DNA of 64,000 bases, taken from contig NC_053128.1 in assembly GCF_010015445.1 (NCBI RefSeq), positions 12,066,340 through 12,130,339 on the forward strand, given 5' to 3'. Each line of letters begins with the position of its first letter. Position 1 is the first letter of the stretch. Made by a program: the position numbers and the translations under genes. Source of the stretch: Perca fluviatilis. Its lineage: Eukaryota; Chordata; Actinopteri; Perciformes; Percidae. Under the pieces are notes generated by a model. It did not search any database. It was not told where the DNA came from and worked only from the letters and a program-made list of their open reading frames with translations. Shown here piece by piece: positions 61,250 to 64,000 of this stretch.

Positions 61250-62640
61250 CTGTCTAGCGCTATTACTTCTGGAGCGCAGCTGCTCTGTGTCACATCATGG
61301 AGCTCATTCAGCGACATGTGGCTTACCTCATGACTAAGCACAGTTGGTGTGATTTTATCCAGATGCTACCTGCCAATGTATGCTGCTCGAGCCTTCCCGA
61401 TAAATCAAGGCCACTGTCCTTTCTCCTCCTCGTCAAACCGGATCAGAGGATTTGGTCTGACAGCACTGTTTACCTCTTTTGTTTAGCTAATTGCCCGTCA
61501 CGTGAATATTTTCTAAATTAAATTTAAATTGCGCATTTACGTGGTCATTTCCTCAATCCTCGTGGTTGATTAATGATTGTGAGATGTGCTCTTTTTCCCC
61601 AGACAATTTGACGTCTTTGTCTGACGATGTAGATTTATTACCAGATCTGACAAAGCCCCATTATTCAGCTTCATTCCCTAGAGCTGACAGAGTGGATCTG
61701 GCATTGAGGCATTATGGACCACAAGCATCCATTAGAACCAAGAGGAAGGGAGGGCCAAACACAACGTCAGACAGCTTGAGCTTTTAAATTTAATTAAATG
61801 TGTCACAGGTTTTTACCTATTTATGGCCCTGGTGCAGTAATAGGGACAGGCTCTAACTCCTGCGAGCGCAGCAAGAAAATCCACCTCATTTATCTCCCGC
61901 TGTGAACAGAGAGCTACATATTTTCAAAATGTGAGCAATTGGAGGTGTAGCTTCAACAAGATAAATTATGTGAAATGTGAAATAAATTGTTAGAGAGAAG
62001 ACAAGGGTGATATAACACCTGTGGCAGTATTGTCTGTCAGCTCCAAATAACAAAATTGTAATACAACTTTATTTAGAGATTTTATCTACTCCACCACTCC
62101 ATGTTGGAGTACTTTCTGCTCACACCAGCAGACATGGAGATGTAGTGTGATCTGTGGCTACCAAGGTAACCTTCTGCTGCTGATTGCTCTGAAAGGATCT
62201 GGCAGGGTTAATTAATTAGACATGAAGTGACAGAAACGTAAACATCTGAGACCACCAGAGAACCAATTTAACTAAAACCTTGTGAAGTTTTCAGAGAGGA
62301 TGCTTTCTCTTGTTTATTCAGAGAAACTATCGGAATAGTTTCCACCCATGAAATCTTCATCTTTTTAATATATGGAGGTTAATTTCTGTGCACTACGAGG
62401 GAGCCAGTAATGAAAGGAAAAGCCATTAGCTGAGCATATAATATCCCCTTCCCTGCCTCTTTAGTGAGCAGAAATTAAAAGTAGATAATGTTTACAAATG
62501 GCGGTACATATTTCCATGGCAGCAGCCCAACAGAGCATTTTAGCACAATTTAATATTCGAAAGGACCCCTTCCTGTAATGGAAACACCCCATGTTTCAGA
62601 TGCACCTAAGTTCACAATAGGCAGGATGTGGTCAGCAGTC
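61250..62640. other. Non-repetitive-looking stretch, possible conserved non-coding DNA
   Basis: No element I recognise. Balanced composition with TTAATTAA/TAATTA homeodomain-type words (61790, 62210). A plus-strand open frame at 61566-61787 follows an acceptor-like TTTTTCCCCAG, but no protein family or donor was found. Confidence 0.3.
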
Positions 62641-62704
62641 CAGATGTCCCCTATACAAAAACAAAGAAAACATACAAACTACTCTACTTGTGGTTGATTT
62701 TTTT

Positions 62705-63420
62705 GCAGTTGGTGGGTATGTGGGCTTAAAGAAGTGGATGCAGCCACTGAGAGGTCAACCACTGGTTTGTGGAATACTGTTTTTTAGCTTCAAGTTTGAC
62801 ATCTTGTTTTTTTGGAGCCAGATGTGTAGGTGAGGGTGGAGCAAAGTAATCCGCTAACGGTAGCGCTAGCTGGTGCATCCGTTATTCACGTTTACTGTGT
62901 AATTAATCGGAATGCTAATTTTGGCGAGCAAGAAACAAACTTAAAACAAAATGTACTTATCGGAAAAAGTTGACTCCTTGTGTCGTTTAGTACAACTAAA
63001 TGCTAAACCCGAAATGTTTAGACTACCACAATGCTACAAATGACTTTCATGAACTGAAACACACCGTAGCACAAGTTCATGGCTATTTAAATGTAGCCTA
63101 TACAGTGCCATGGATTGCTAAGCTTCTATCCTGATTGACAGCGACCTCACCATGGTAGCGCCTAGTCAATCACAAGGGAGACACTCCCAAAATATACCCA
63201 GCTGTATCGTCTACTTTACTCTAAATGGGAACATAATTTACTAAACGAACATCATGCTGTATTGAAAAAGACTTGAAACTAGCGATTGAGACTTCAGACT
63301 TATTTCTGCAACCTGTGGAGACCCCCCCCGCCCTGCTGGCCATTAGAAATAACGCAGGTTTAATGCGCTTCTAATATTAGCTTCACTTTTAAGACCCAGA
63401 GGCTATGTCCACCTTTTTCT
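62705..63420. mobile_element. Probable dispersed fish repeat
   Basis: CATCTTGTTTTTTTGGAGCC, CTAACGGTAGCGCTAGC, CTATCCTGATTGACAGCGAC and TGCTGGCCATTAGAAATAAC are recalled in this order from a common percomorph element. Confidence 0.5.
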
Positions 63421-63519
63421 ATATAGTTTAATAAATGACACCTTATGGTTTGTTGTTTTAAAGCACAAAAGGCACATACACCATCTCTAGAAATCATCAG
63501 CAACTCAGTTGTCAAAAGT

Positions 63520-63665
63520 TCGATTCATTGTATTTATAGTATCAAATCAACAGTTATCTCGAGACACTTTACAGTAGGTCTAGACCACACTCTATAATTT
63601 ACAAAGAGCCAACAATTCCAGTAATTCAAAAAGTCAAAAGCAGTCCATCAAAAGCAATCCGTTTG
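63520..63665. mobile_element. Possible LINE-derived fragment
   Basis: GAGACACTTTACAGTAGGTC and CTAGACCACACTCTATAATT, then CCAACAATTCCAGTAATTC, are recalled from a common fish repeat, probably a LINE-derived 3' segment. The remaining bases to 64000 show nothing recognisable. Confidence 0.35.
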
Positions 63666-64000
63666 GATTGTCAATCCATTGCCACATCCAATGCATTTTA
63701 AACAACCATTATTGGACACTCAGTGAATTATAATACACAAATAAAAATGTGATTGGACTTCTGTGCGGATGAAGAAGGAGGGATCTGACCAACCCATTTG
63801 GAAAAACTGATGAAAAACAGACAGCTGCAGGCAAAACACAGCATTGCAATGATCTAATTACATTCTTCCGCACTTCCTCCACAATTACAGTACAGCTGCC
63901 TCCCCAAATCACTGGGTATGTTAATAAGTAAAATGTCTCAAGCTACAACTCTATTACACGGAAACAAACAGAAGTCCCAGGCTGAGCCGGCTGGCTAATT

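Overview
This window is nuclear DNA from a ray-finned fish, probably a percomorph. The evidence is long introns with consensus GT-AG junctions, (CA)n, (CT)n, (TATC)n and (TA)n microsatellites, and a dense load of fish-type hAT, Tc1, TTAA-flanked and LINE-2-like elements. There is no prokaryotic gene organisation, no CRISPR array, and no tRNA or rRNA gene that I could see.

The only gene I can reconstruct with confidence is PHF24 (PHD finger protein 24, KIAA1045/GINIP) on the minus strand. Seven coding exons run from the ATG at 36149 to the TAG at 12693-12695. They join in frame without repair to 1,233 nt, a 410-residue protein. Order (minus strand): 36149-35727 (N-terminus with an N-myristoylation-type start), 33461-33276 (whole PHD finger), 24991-24913, 24356-24154 (degenerate EF-hand), 22020-21854 (canonical EF-hand loop), 15278-15201 and 12789-12693 (conserved C-terminus). 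A non-coding first exon with a strong donor probably lies at about 47245-47665 behind a TATA box at 47686-47692, giving an intron 1 of about 11 kb. A (GA)n tract starts 26 nt after the stop codon, and a likely poly(A) signal lies at 11262-11267.

Layout: 1-2 kb is AT-rich flank. A possible divergent promoter with a perfect NRF-1 site lies near 2.0-2.1 kb, followed by one unassigned plus-strand exon-like segment (2765-2883). From 3.4 to 11.2 kb there are transposon remnants, microsatellites and a TATA-bearing tandem-repeat segment. From 11.2 to 47.7 kb is the PHF24 transcription unit with many intronic elements. From 47.7 to 64 kb is upstream flank with several well-delimited DNA transposons, a LINE reverse-transcriptase fragment split by a Harbinger-like MITE, an RFX X-box and some unassigned single-copy-looking sequence.

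No new multi-gene system is apparent. The points most worth following are a pair of 374-bp, about 98.7% identical direct repeats bracketing PHF24 exon 6, a fully canonical EF-hand loop in this PHF24, a nested transposon insertion with its target duplication preserved, several precisely bounded hAT-type elements, and candidate regulatory sites at the PHF24 promoter. Statements about families and human PHF24 come from memory and were not checked by alignment.
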